64,000 nt of DNA from positions 5,195,374-5,259,373 of the forward strand of contig OZ257157.1 of NCBI GenBank assembly GCA_965279405.1, read 5' to 3'. Within the stretch, counting starts at the first letter, position 1, and the number at the start of each line of letters is the position of its first letter. Position numbers and translations under genes: made by a program. Positions 63,800 to 64,000 of the stretch are shown here, one piece after another. The DNA comes from CBDDIP01 sp965279405. GTDB taxonomy: Bacteria; Actinomycetota; Acidimicrobiia; Acidimicrobiales; Ilumatobacteraceae. The notes beneath the pieces were generated by a model that did no database searches, was not told the DNA's origin, and saw nothing but the letters and a program-made list of their open reading frames with translations.

Positions 63800-64000
63800 C
63801 GTATCGCGTGTGGGTCGACGCGTGGCAGATGCAGTGCTGCGGCGATCCTTTCAGCGTGGGATCGACCGTCGACTGGACCGTGCTCGCCGAGATCGACCGG
63901 GAGTGGATCAGCTCGTTCATGGGCGATGAGGAAGCGGCGCGATTCACGCACGACGAGGAGCACCACGGCGATCTACTTCCTTCGACGCCTCACGTGATCG
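63796..64000 (+). CDS. DUF6578-like protein, N-terminal part
   Basis: Starts with GTG overlapping the sigma factor stop and runs off the right edge, 68 codons seen. The sequence MTYRVWVDAWQMQCCGDPFS with VDWTVLAEIDREW matches my recollection of DUF6578, a small actinobacterial family with a conserved CC pair and no known function. Its coupling to the ECF42-type sigma factor is seen directly. The C-terminus is outside the window. Confidence 0.7.
   Translation, partial: MTYRVWVDAWQMQCCGDPFSVGSTVDWTVLAEIDREWISSFMGDEEAARFTHDEEHHGDLLPSTPHVI

Overview
The window is high-GC DNA from an actinobacterium. The best guess is class Acidimicrobiia (Ilumatobacter-like); this is an inference from the gene set, not a database match. 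Three things support it. The left half carries secA-prfB, a comF-like gene, ahcY, phosphomannomutase, a DUF3499 gene, an F420 gene (cofD/fbiA) and a mannose-1-phosphate guanylyltransferase, a neighbourhood I recall being broadly shared with the secA1-sahH-manB-fbiA region of Mycobacterium. There are GTG starts, many ATGA/GTGA/TGATG overlaps and many TANNNT boxes 6-11 nt before start codons (leaderless or nearly leaderless mRNAs). There are also secreted proteins built from (R/D)xxDTR-type beta repeats. No rRNA, tRNA, CRISPR array, integrase or transposase was seen.

Layout. 1-9952: translation and secretion genes (prfB, secA), a Baeyer-Villiger-type monooxygenase, a HAD hydrolase, ComF, a 2OG-Fe(II) oxygenase, a YczE-type membrane protein and S-adenosylhomocysteinase. 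10090-24320: envelope genes, including a secreted repeat protein, phosphomannomutase, a 913-residue polytopic membrane protein, a CPBP protease, FtsH, and a three-gene operon of GT2 glycosyltransferase, DUF5719-type protein and thioredoxin-like protein. 24470-40315: an HBHA/phasin-like gene, a 494-bp gap full of hairpin repeats, a SpoIID-type secreted protein, a flippase, and a GDP-mannose/GDP-fucose and glycan block (gmd, four GT4 glycosyltransferases, manC-like, fcl), with cofD and a CBS protein inside. 40378-41600: an AbiEi/DUF559-type gene bracketed by three copies of a 39-bp hairpin. 41671-54318: a catabolic-looking region with a ferritin-like protein, NicX-like dioxygenase and NicD-like hydrolase divergent from an acyl-CoA-dehydrogenase-like gene and a TetR regulator over a 23-bp palindrome, then a glutamine-synthetase-like enzyme, GNAT, a branched-chain-type ABC transporter and a P450. 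54385-64000: a small toxin-antitoxin-like pair, a hydrolase-glycosyltransferase fusion with its TetR regulator, divergent from two OsmC proteins, a methyltransferase and a flavoprotein, a double hairpin, a cupin, and an ECF42-type sigma factor with its DGPF partner.

How the parts may fit. phosphomannomutase -> manC-like -> gmd -> fcl gives a complete route from mannose-6-phosphate to GDP-fucose in one window, feeding the GT4 enzymes and the flippase for a surface polysaccharide. The NicX/NicD/ACAD/TetR set plus a Liv-type importer looks like an uptake and ring-opening unit for an N-heteroaromatic compound, but the hydroxylating first step is not in the window. The most unusual sequence features are the repeats: the 39-bp hairpins around the DUF559 gene, a related pair of two-tiered hairpins before the cupin, a 51-bp hairpin array, and a 23-bp tandem array that has copied the stop codon of the oxygenase gene.
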